64,000 nucleotides of DNA, taken from the NCBI GenBank assembly GCA_928212115.1, contig CAKMRJ010005745.1:96032586-96096585 (forward strand). Reading direction: 5' to 3'. The notes under the pieces are model-generated. The model ran no database searches. It was not told where the DNA came from and saw only the letters and a program-made list of their open reading frames with translations. Every line of letters starts with the position of its first letter. Position 1 is the first letter of the stretch. Source of the stretch: Lactuca virosa (taxonomy: Eukaryota; Streptophyta; Magnoliopsida; Asterales; Asteraceae). The position numbers and the translations under genes are program-made. Of the stretch, positions 22,501 through 31,918 are shown piece by piece.

Positions 22501-23455
22501 GGTGTTGGTGGTTGTAGGTAATGGGTGGTGGCCGTGTGTTGGAGATGAGTGGTGGTGTGTGATGGGTTATAGTGGTTGTGGAGGGGGAGGAAGGTGGTGG
22601 GTAGTAGTGACAGGTGTTGTGTAATGAGGATCGTGGGGGATAGTTGGCTTGTAGTGGCTATGAGTGGTGATGGGTGGTGATGGTGGTATATGGGGGTAGG
22701 AGTGGGAGTGGTGGTTATGTTGGTGGTAGACGGGTTTGTTGTGGTGGTGTTGATGAGTAGGTGATGGCTAGTGGTGGTGGAGTGTGATAATGTTTTGTGA
22801 TGGTGGTGGATGGCGGTTGTGGTGGTAGGTGGTGATGATGTGGGTGAGTGGTGGTAGTGGTTGGTGGTGGCGGGTGGTAGTGATGGGTGGTAGTGATAGG
22901 TGGTGGTGGTGGGTGGGTGGGTGGTGGTGGGGGTGATGGTGGCGGGTGGTAGTGGTGGGTGGTGAGAGTGGTTGGTAGAGGTGGGTGGTGTTTGGTGGGT
23001 GGTGGTCGTTTTAGTGGGCAGTGGGTGGTTGTAGTGGTGGTGATAGGAGGTGGAGGTAGGTGGTGGTAATGGATGGTGGTGTTGGTGGGTGGTGGTTGGT
23101 GGTAGTGACAGGTGTTGGTAATTGTGGTGGGTGGTGGTTGGTGGTAGGTGGTGGGTGGTGGTTGGTGGTGGTGGTGTTTTTGGTGGGTGATGGTGATAGG
23201 TGGTGGAGGCAGGTCGTGGTAGTGATTCGTGGGTGGTTGTTGGTGGTGGTGACGGTGTGTGATGGTGGTGGGGGTGATAGCGACGATGGTAATGGTAGGT
23301 GGTGGTAGTGGGTTTTTGGTTGTGGTGACGGGTGGTTGTTAGTGATGGTGCGTGGTGGTGGTTGGTGGTTAGTGGGATGTAGGTGGTGGTGATGGGTGGG
23401 AGGTAGTGGTTGTAGTTGGTGTTGGTTGGGTGGTGAGTGGTGTAGGTTGGTGGGT
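22500..23455. repeat. G-rich GGTGGT minisatellite, strand-asymmetric
   Basis: Nearly 1 kb of GTGGTGG, GGGTGG and GGTGGTAGTG variants. The plus strand has almost no C. Runs of two to four G at short intervals give quadruplex potential. The plus frame 23060-23308 (Gly/Val/Trp-rich) is a translation of this repeat and not a gene. Confidence 0.9.
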
Positions 23456-23582
23456 TTTTTAATTGTTAACTATTTTTTATATGAATATTATTTTAAAGTT
23501 TTTGATTTAACTACATAAGTGCCACCTTAAAAATTTGTTCTCAAATGTTCTCGCAATAATAAATGTTCTCGATTGAATGTTA

Positions 23583-23584
<2 letters not shown>

Positions 23585-23657
<73 letters not shown>

Positions 23658-23699
23658 GAGAGAGAGAGACAGAGACAGAGAGAGACAGAGAGAGAGAGG
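23585..23699. repeat. (TA)n followed by (GA)n microsatellite
   Basis: Pure TA dinucleotides at 23585-23653, then AGAGAGACAGAGACAG-type repeats to 23699. The TA tract marks the right flank of the GAGAAC element. Confidence 0.97.
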
Positions 23700-23717
23700 A
23701 GGGTAATTGAGAGAAAA

Positions 23718-24475
23718 AAAGGTTAAGAATGAGAGAATCATTTTTAGCTACACATTTATTTTGCCGCAAAACATTTAGGCGTACCGGCGAAAATAGGTAA
23801 CAGATACACATGTGGTTTCCAACCAAACATATTTTCTTAAACTATGTTAATCATTACCTTAATATACACAAAAGTTTATTTTTTTTAATTTTTTTATTTT
23901 TAGAAAAGTATTTTTATCAAAAAATTATTTTAAATATATCAAAATGCATAATTTTTTATTCTTTATAAATAGACATCCATATGTGACGAAAGTTGATGTA
24001 AACTGTGAAGAATTTATTATATGTTATATTCATATATAAATGATACTTAAACTGTAAAAAAAAATTAATCATATTTTTTATTCATAAGTGAATAACGAAT
24101 GTACTATAGTAAAAATCTGATGCATTTTTATTCACTTATAAATAATGATAGATGAAACTATAAAAAAATAAAAAATTTATGTTATCTTAAATTATATCAA
24201 TATGGATGTCTATTTATAGAGAATAAAAATTATGAATTTTGATTTATTTACAATCATTCTTCGATAAAAATATATCCTTAAAAATTAAAAAAAACGAAAA
24301 AAAAACTATGTATTTGTATATATTAAGGTAATGATTAACATAGTTTAAGGAAATATTTTTTGTTGGAAAACACACGTGTATTCATTTTTCTTTTCCGCCG
24401 GTACGATGAAGACTTTTGCGGCAAAAATAAATGGGTGACTAATAATGATTCCTCTATTCTCAACTTTTTTTATTT
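23718..24475. mobile_element. Long-palindrome fold-back element
   Basis: The left arm (about 23718-24005) and the reverse complement of the right arm (about 24180-24475) match over ~290 bp with modest divergence. Shared words include AAACTATGTTAATCATTACC, the segment GCCGCAAAA...GTACCGGCG and ATAAATAGACATCCATA. The middle 170 bp is AT-rich and also partly symmetrical. There is no coding sequence. A 28-bp piece ending in AATAATGATT is repeated just outside at about 24480-24507, which blurs the right boundary. It could be a MULE-type MITE with long TIRs or another fold-back transposon. No target duplication was resolved. Confidence 0.8.
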
Positions 24476-26212
24476 TCTCAAAAATAAATGGGTGGCTAAT
24501 AATGATTACAAGAAATGAAAACATTATAAATCGTGGAAAGAGTCTAGTATGACAGTATGGTGCCTTTTAATTTGTTAAAGTTCAAATCCCTTCAACGTAT
24601 TATTTCAAAAAGAAAATGTCATATATATTTGTTTACTCTTAAGTGATGTATCTATTAAGTCCATTAAGTAAAAAAGAGATAGTCCCTTATAAGATTTGTA
24701 AGTTGGAAATTGTGCCAATTTGGGAAGGAATTTCGCCACCCACTATTCATCTTCACAAAGAACTATACACAAAGATTGAGTTACATCAAATATTTCTAAA
24801 ACATATAACTAATAAAGGTTATTTTAGTCATTTAACTAAGAGATGTAAGAACTAATAATCAAACCAAATGTAAATAAAAACAAATACTAACAAAATTAGA
24901 TCAACAAGTGTACGAATAAAAGCGACTGTATTTATGCAAGGAAGATGTTAAGATAGAATGATGTAATCTCTACATATTTATTACCTTTGAATTCATAAGC
25001 CAAACTTTCTTGCAGATCTCTTTTAATGGAGCACTTATCTGTATGATTGCACAAAACATCCATCAGACAACCTCTTAATTTATGTTTCATTTTTTCTTTG
25101 GTGTTGATGTGTGCTTTTATATGGGGTTGCTTGAATATGTAGATGTTTTCTAACCTATTTTAATATCTCAAGAGTTGTAAGTTCATAAATTCCTATGCCA
25201 ACCCGCATAAAAGAAAAGCCAGATGTAAAAACAAAAAAAAAAGAAAAAAAAATTAAACAAACTAAGTAGTTGGAATCTAAATCATCAACCTCTGCAACTC
25301 CAAGGAAAAGATATTTATGTTCAACCAATGCTCCACCAAATAATTGTAGTGCAAAAATAATCCCTGAGTTACAACAATATATACCAGAATAACATGCAAG
25401 TGGAATCAGGTTGATTGCTTAGTCTAATTTCTTGATTTAGACAATCATGTGATGAAAATAGTGGAAGAACTTTAATGTACTATGGATTTGTTAAAGGATG
25501 TTAGCAGAATAATGGCATTCAAAATCTTGTAATTTTAGAAAATAGTGCATTAAAAATACTAACCATGTTCTCCTTTCACCCACTTAAAACTTTTTACAGG
25601 GCACACAAAATGTTCTATTCTAATATAGTTTTATAAAGAGAAGAATTTACACAAAAGAAGTAATGGTTCTTTTTACCCTATGGTATAGAAAAACACCATA
25701 CCTCACTAACAACAATTAATGGAGTTCTCGTAGCAAGAACATACATTTAACATAGTCTTCCCTTCTCTCAAGCATTTTATCAAACACATAGTCTGCACGT
25801 ATAACATGTTTGCCTTGTTTATTTAGCATTATATATGTTGGTATAAAAATGAACAAATTTCAACCTTCATAGTAACGCACCTCAATAGGATGAAAAACTA
25901 AATATTCAATCAAAATATAACAATGAACCAGACCTACTATGCTTCCGGAAGAAATTTTTAAACCAACACAACCTTAGCTAACTAATTAGGCTTAATTACC
26001 ACAAAGTCTTCATGAAGATCAATTTGTACCAGCCATGAGAGACTTGACATGAAATTAAAACATAAATAGAGAAGCATAAAGATATTGAATTGTGAGAGGA
26101 AGAGAGAATTTGCTTATAAAACCTGGATTAAATAGTGAAATTTAAATCCTTTCCCACAGAAAATGCGAAATCAAAATTAGAAATGCAGATATAACGCCTA
26201 GGAGTATGATTT
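24476..26212. other. Intergenic, no gene seen
   Basis: AT-rich. The 70-aa plus frame at 24643-24855 has no recognisable family or neighbouring gene signal. No splice-linked coding sequence stands out. This is the only stretch above 1.5 kb outside a named element in the right two thirds of the window. Confidence 0.45.
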
Positions 26213-26475
26213 CACTACAAGAAATGTGAGCATTAGCGGCGACAAGTGTCGCCGCTGAATAGTAAATTTGTCTCTGCTAAGGCTATTTGCAGCAAGATGT
26301 CGCCGCTAAAGGATCATTGTTGTTGCTTCATCGCAATTGCTCCATATGTCGCCGCAAATATTACCTGTCGTCGCTAATGCCTCGTCGCCGATAATATTAC
26401 ATGTCGTCGCTAATGAGATGTCGCCACTAATACGTAGGTGTCGCCGCTAAAGGCGTCGCCGCTAAAAACATTTTT
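26213..26475 (-). repeat. CACTA terminal inverted repeat and sub-terminal repeats
   Basis: After CACTACAAGAAA the motif (T)GTCGCCGCTAA, or its complement TTAGCGGCGACA, occurs about ten times in both orientations. The first pair forms an inverted repeat with arms AGCGGCGACA and TGTCGCCGCT around AG. In En/Spm these repeats bind the element's DNA-binding protein to bring the ends together. Many copies carry CG-to-CA or TCG-to-TCA changes. Confidence 0.92.
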
Positions 26476-26799
26476 CGTTTTTTTAAATGTAACATTAAAA
26501 TTATAAAAACTGCTACAAAACATAATTTTGCTGAAATATTAGTCCATACACAAACGGTCCAAATATTCATCCAAACGAAATATTCATCCAAAAAAAGTGC
26601 AATATATCCAAAATATTAACCCAAACAAAACATTTCATAAAATCCTAACAAAGTAGCTACTCGCCCTCATCACTCCCATCGTTTCCTTCATTAACATTTC
26701 GTGGCGGCAATGAGCGAAACCAGTCTTCCAGTGTCACAGAACATGCCGAGTGCTTTAGTATTGCTTGCAGCATTTCCAACTACAAAGAAAGCGAAATAT

Positions 26800-27600
26800 A
26801 TTACCAACATATCATAATAGCATTGTACTTTCCAAAAATTACCGAAATAAAAAAACAACAACATATCAAACTATAACCAACATATCATTATAGCATTCTA
26901 CTTTCCCAATACACTTAAACATACATCATGCACAATATATACATTATATCATTGTACTTTCTAAAAAATTACCAATCTACAAAATACCAACATTTCAAAC
27001 TATAACCAAACTACATGATACACAATATTGCATATACATTATAGCATTGTACTTTGTTTTTTCATTATAGAATTGTACTTTCAAAAAAATTACCAAACTA
27101 CAAAATACCAACATATCAAACTATCACCAAACTACATGATACACATTATTGCATATACATTATAGTATTGTATTTTTTTCATTTTTTCCATTATAGCATT
27201 GTACTTTCCAAATAATTACCAAACTACAAAATACCAAAATATCAAACAATAACCAAATTACATGATACACAATATTCCATATTCATTATAACATTGTACT
27301 TTTTTTTTTCATTTTTCCATTATAGCATTGTACTTTCCAAAAATTACAAAAATACAAAATACCAACATATCAAACTATAATCAAACTACATGATACACAA
27401 TATTTCATATTCATTATAACATTGTACTTTTTTTCATATTTCCATTATAGCATTGTACTTTCCAAAAATGACCAAAATACAAAATATCAACATATCAAAC
27501 TATAACCAACATATCATTATAGCATTCTACTTTCCATTATAGCATTGTACTATATAATAAACAAACAATTACCAACATATCATTATAACATTATACTTTT
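26800..27600. repeat. ~130-bp tandem repeat inside a CACTA intron
   Basis: Units built from CATTATAGCATTGTACTTTCC, AATTACCAAACTACAAAATACC, AACATATCAAACTATAACC and CATGATACACAATATT follow each other about six times with variable poly-T spacers. The block lies between the last two recognisable exons of the second CACTA gene. Confidence 0.85.
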
Positions 27601-27739
27601 CAACTTCAACTAACAATTACCTGCGATTGTGGTGGTTGTTGTGTCATTGGTTGTTCCTGATCGTACATAGACACAACCGTAGGAGGTTTACGCCCAATGC
27701 CTCTGATATGTCCGCGTCGAACACCCAATATTTTTTTTC

Positions 27740-28379
27740 TGAGAACAAAGATATAATGCGCAAGGACAAGGTTTGAAAACTCAAACCTTGAGTTAAGGCT
27801 TAAGATCAATGCCTGCTTGTAATTATATGATCCAGTAAAGTCTGGTAATACTAGTCGAGACATGAAGTGAGAATTAACCAAAGTACTCAAGTCATAAATG
27901 AAGAACTAAGAATATAATCAAAGGAAAGACAATAAATGAACAAGATGAATGTTTTGAAAGAGTTTGATTTGACAGAAAAGTGGAAGTGAAGTAAATGTAA
28001 ATTTGACTATCTTTGGAGCAACAATCCGTAATATTCTCCTCATTAAACTACTCCTTATATAGTAAAAGGAGTGACATCGTACAAACTGAGATGCATACAA
28101 AGAACTAGATAATCACACTACTTCTGACACTATGATTATCTAAATTGACAAAAAGACTTAGTACTATGTAAAGTTACATCATAGAAACGGACAAGAATAA
28201 TAAATGCACAATCATACATTTAGTCTCGGATTATTTCTTCATCTCGGAACAGCTCCACTTCGGACTCAAACTCCACCTCTAACCATAAGCTTATCTCGTA
28301 CCTTTCCATATCTCGGACTCAAGATTGACTTCGGATCTTCATAGTATGATCGCTAGAGGTTCACTTTCAGGTTCCAACA
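27740..28379 (-). repeat. Solo copia-type LTR in the CACTA second gene
   Basis: On the minus strand it starts TGTTGGAACC and ends GTTCTCA. A promoter-like CTATATAAGGAG lies at about 28050-28061. TTTTC lies just left of it (27735-27739) and again at 28381-28385, a probable 5-bp target duplication with one extra base at the join. The coding similarity of the host gene breaks exactly here, between KNCIE and LGVRRGHIRG. No internal retroelement sequence remains, so it is read as a solo LTR left by LTR-LTR recombination. Confidence 0.75.
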
Positions 28380-28876
28380 ATTTTCAATACAATTTTTTAT
28401 TTCACTTGGTGTTAGACCGCTTGCTTCAATATAAGATTAGGTTTGTTGATTAATCTCTTGGAATAAAGCCAACTGTATTTTCAAAAAATGATAAACAAAA
28501 TAAAAATTAGATTACTAAATACCCCTTGACGATATGAACACTTATATGAAAATACAAATTAACCATTTACGTGTTGTTGCTCGACTGCAGGACTACTCAA
28601 TACCCCTTGGCGATTGGTATTAGCCTTACGAAATGCTTCGACTCGAGTGATATCCTATTTAACATTAAAAATTAGATTTAATTATACTTTAAATGAACAG
28701 TTAAGTATATCATAACCTACTTCTTTGAAACAAACATTGGTATAAGAGGTCGACCCCTCTCTATTTACAACTTGTTGTTTTGCACAGACTTCTTTGTTTG
28801 ACGTCGAACGCTTTAAAAATTCGGGCGTTTGAAAATGTTCGACTACCTTCGCCTAATTTTCATGTGACGTACCCTC

Positions 28877-28901
28877 GGGGGGGGGGGGGGGGGGGGGGGG
28901 G
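28877..28901 (+). repeat. Poly-G run of 25
   Basis: Twenty-five consecutive G in the sequence as given, inside the second CACTA gene. Such runs are rare in plant DNA and are prone to sequencing and assembly error, so the length should be treated with caution. Confidence 0.8.
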
Positions 28902-29789
28902 TTGTTTAATGCCATTGGGATATCTGCAGGCCCCCCGATATCTGTAAACTAAGTATGAGCTTTACTTTTCCAGCCTCTGTAAAAATTTTCAAGACTTGCA
29001 TCAATGCTCCGCAACAACTGAGCACGCTCGGGATCCAAGTTAACCTTATGCAAATCAAAATTATTCTACATATATAAAAAATTTAGTTAATTAAATACCA
29101 ATCACAACTAAACTTAAAATATTAACAAAGTTACCTTTAGATGCACGACTGTTGCATTCCTTAATGCGGGGGAAACATTGTCCCAACCAGATATGCTGAA
29201 AGGTATGTTCATCCACATATAACTCCCAATATCACGTGAAAACCAATTAGCATGCTTCCCGACAGGAGAATATGTGATCTCCCTGTCAAAATCCAAATCC
29301 ACGGTCTTTCCCTTGTTTGCCCGTATCAACTTTCCTAGCTCGATGTTTTTAGATAAACCCGTTCTTTCTTTGGAAGCTCAGCTGAAAAAACAATTAAAAA
29401 TATTAGTCAAGATAATTTATAATAAATTAATAAAAATAGCTAATAAATATATCATGATAAGACTTATGATCCTGTTCTTGCTGACCGCGACCAAATCCTA
29501 CTGGAGGTGGTGGATCCCCGACTCCATCACCTCCGTGTCCAAGGCCCATAACATCGGCCATCATGGTAAAGAGTATCAGCCAACTAAACCTGATATGTAG
29601 CCTATAAAATTACAAGATGCACAATATAGAAACACAATATGAATAAAAATTAGACAAACAACATGAATAAAAGTTAGACAAATAACATGAATAAAAGTTA
29701 GACAAACAACATGAATAAAAGGTACACTTCAAATAAAGTTTCTATTACAAAAAAAACATTTGACTTTTTTAATCAGAATCTCCATTATA

Positions 29790-30745
29790 TACTTTCATGT
29801 CTTCTTCATTAGTATCAAATCATAATCCTCATCATCATAATCAGTCTCTTCCTCGGAAACATTATTGATTCTACCCATTGGTGGAGGTACTTCCGTCTCT
29901 TCATCATCGTCATAATTAGCATTGTTTTGAGCTAAATCAACATTTTTTGAAAGTATTGTGAGAAGTCGATAAAAAGTCTAGCTCCAGATGAAGAGTTGCT
30001 TTGAACTACGTCAACATTTTTGGCCTCCACATTGTCGACATCTTGGACAGAGTCATTGTAAGCATTTTGGACATGAGTATTGTCGGATGGTAGATCCCAA
30101 ATACTTTTATGATTAACATGCTCGACGACACAAAGAGCATTGTTGTTTTGGTTTCTTCGATGATTAACAGGCTCGCTGATGTAGAACACTTGTTTGGCTT
30201 GTGAAGCATATATGAGTTGATCATCTTGGTACGCTTCTTTTTCTGTGTTGATTTTGATGAAATTATCATCAGGAATATCTCACGTATCGAACCACTTGCA
30301 CCGAAATATTACAGTCGAATAGTCATATGGATATTGCACCTCCATAATCTCTTCTATCTGGCCATAATATGTCTCTCCATTCTCACCAACCGCTAGAACC
30401 CCAAAGTTTCGCGTTTGCGTTGTGCATCACGACTAAATACCATAAACCTAACACCGTTGACTATGCACGCGGTATAAGTATAAACATCCATTTGTGAACC
30501 CATTGAAAGGGCTGTCAACTCTTTGTGGAATTCTAGAGAGTTTTCATTTTTCATCTGAAAAACCTATTAAACATATGTTGACGTGTTATGTATTCTTGAT
30601 TCATTATATTGGTCAAACATATTTGTTTGTTAATTATTATTACCTTTTCAAGAAACCAGTTGGGAAATTCGGTCTTTTCATCACTTTCAGGATGTTCAGG
30701 TTTGAAGTTTCTATAATGATGACAAAAACATATACTCGATGAATT
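29790..30745 (-). pseudogene. CACTA TNP2 C-terminal part (DUF4216-like) and acidic tail
   Basis: On the minus strand, an exon with NFKPEHPESDEKTEFPNWFL (about 30650-30710) is followed by FHKELTALSMGSQMDVYTYT (about 30475-30540). After small shifts come GENGETYYGQIEEIMEVQYP and STVIFRCKWFD (about 30290-30400), then EKEAYQDDQLIYASQAKQVF and NHKSIWDLP (about 30090-30245), the pattern of DUF4216 in plant CACTA transposases. An acidic end, YDDDEETEVPPPMGR and EEETDYDDEDYD, lies at about 29825-29925. Stops and frame changes show decay. An intron with a (TA)n tract separates it from the upstream exon. Confidence 0.75.

Positions 30746-30747
<2 letters not shown>

Positions 30748-30798
<51 letters not shown>
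30748..30798. repeat. (TA)n microsatellite in TNP2 intron
   Basis: About 50 bp of TA dinucleotides between two recognisable TNP2 exons. Confidence 0.95.
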
Positions 30799-30803
<5 letters not shown>

Positions 30804-30858
30804 GATGAATGGAGAAAAATAACAATAAATAATGAAAGATAATTAAAAATAAGAACAC

Positions 30859-31913
30859 TTACTCGATGTATTGTCTGACTTCTTGATAGCTATTCAATAT
30901 AAACCATTCTATATTACATTTTCCCCTTATATCAAGAATGTTTGATTTGCGTTGCGCTGGCCGATCGACACTTGGACTCAAACATCCAAAACTTTGTTTT
31001 TTCAATGAGAACGTCATCGTTTCTTTCAAAGTGATTGAATTGGGTGTGCACATCTCGAAGGTACATCGAACAAAATGACAAAGCTTCTTCAGCAACATAG
31101 CCTTCATCTATACAACCTTCTGGCCTCGCCTTATTTCTGACATAGTTTTTTAGTTTTTTCATATACCTTTTGAACGGATACATCCATCTCATACATACCG
31201 GGCCTCCGACAATCGCTTCGTCGGGTAAAACAAAACTAAATGAATCATAATGTCGAAAAACGCTGGAGGATAAATCAACTCTAACTTGCACAAGATTCTA
31301 ATAATGTCTTCTTTTGCTTTCCTCATATCCTCCACCTTTAGTGTTTTGGAGCAAATTTGCTTGAAAAACGTACAAAGATCTACAATAGGTGTAGAATATT
31401 CTTTGTCCAATAACAGTCTAACTCCAATCGGTATCAAATGTTGCATAAGAATGTGATACTCATGAGATTTCAACCCACTAATGTTAGTATCATTATCTAC
31501 CATTTTCTTACTGATGTTAGATCCAAACCCATCAGTCAATTTAACATCTTTTATAAACTGACAAAAGATTTTTCGGTCAAGCTTCTTGAATGAATAGCTT
31601 GCATGTGGTCTAGTGAACTTGTTACCCTTTTTTGCAACCATTGATTACGGCGAATATTCAAATTTCTCAAGTCCTCTCATGCATTTGATGTGTCTTTACT
31701 CTTATCATTCATCATAGAAGTACCCAAAAGACTCTCATCCACATTTTTCTCGGCATGAATCACATCTATGTTGTGCTTTAGTTGAGAGTATTAGGATGTT
31801 TACCATGTTTTCCTTGAGAGTATTAGGATGTTTACCCGGTTTACTATGACAACTTGAATCCTTGCCGATCCATGTTTTCCTTGAGAGTATTAGGATGTTT
31901 ACCCGGTTTACTA
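30859..31913 (-). pseudogene. CACTA TNP2 middle part with DUF4218
   Basis: The sequence reads HNIDVIHAEKNVDESLLGTS near 31720-31780, then TSNA followed by a stop, and then the open frame 31189-31641 with GNKFTRPHASYSFKKLDRK and KLELIYPPAFFDIMIHLV. A shift leads to 30932-31291 with GGPVCMRWMYPFKRYMKKLK, VRNKARPEGCIDEGYVAEEA and TKFWMFESKCRSASATQIKH, the DUF4218 hallmark of CACTA transposases. The exon ends at IRGKCNIEWFILNSYQEV (about 30880-30930). It lies directly left of the solo LTR that separates it from the catalytic domain. Confidence 0.88.
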
Positions 31914-31918
31914 TGACA
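31782..31918 (-). repeat. 67-bp tandem repeat of TNP2 sequence beside the solo LTR
   Basis: The block TTGAGAGTATTAGGATGTTT with its flanks occurs three times (about 31782, 31816 and 31881). Two copies extend through CCCGGTTTACTATGACAAC. On the minus strand it repeats the peptide CHSKPGKHPNTLKENM. The solo LTR is inserted at the TGACA of the last copy, and the same TGACAA also ends the middle copy. Confidence 0.9.

Larger units (their letters stand above)
26641..29600 (-). pseudogene. CACTA second protein (plant En/Spm-type transposase_24-like), intron-split
   Basis: The start at about 29565 reads MADVMGLGHGGDGVGDPPPP. The next exon has KLIRANKGKTVDLDFDRE, then SPVGKHANWFSRDIGSY, and WDNVSPALRNATVVHLK (29114-29360). 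Later exons carry LDPERAQLLRSIDASLENFY (about 28970-29040), EFLKRSTSNKEVCAKQQVV-type sequence (about 28740-28830), DITRVEAFRKANTNRQGVLS (about 28590-28655), LALFQEINQQ then stop (about 28440-28470), VRRGHIRGIGRKPPTVVSMY (27660-27720), and a last exon ending FRSLPPRNVNEGNDGSDEGE (26652-26725). In relatives this protein works with TNP2 in transposition. A solo LTR interrupts it at 27740-28379 and there is at least one in-frame stop. Exon boundaries are inferred from similarity breaks. Confidence 0.75.

Noticed and set aside
23060..23308. Gly/Val/Trp-rich frame
   Set aside because: It translates the GGTGGT minisatellite; no start context or family match.
24643..24855. 70-codon plus frame
   Set aside because: No recognisable domain, AT-rich codons and no supporting signals; likely chance.
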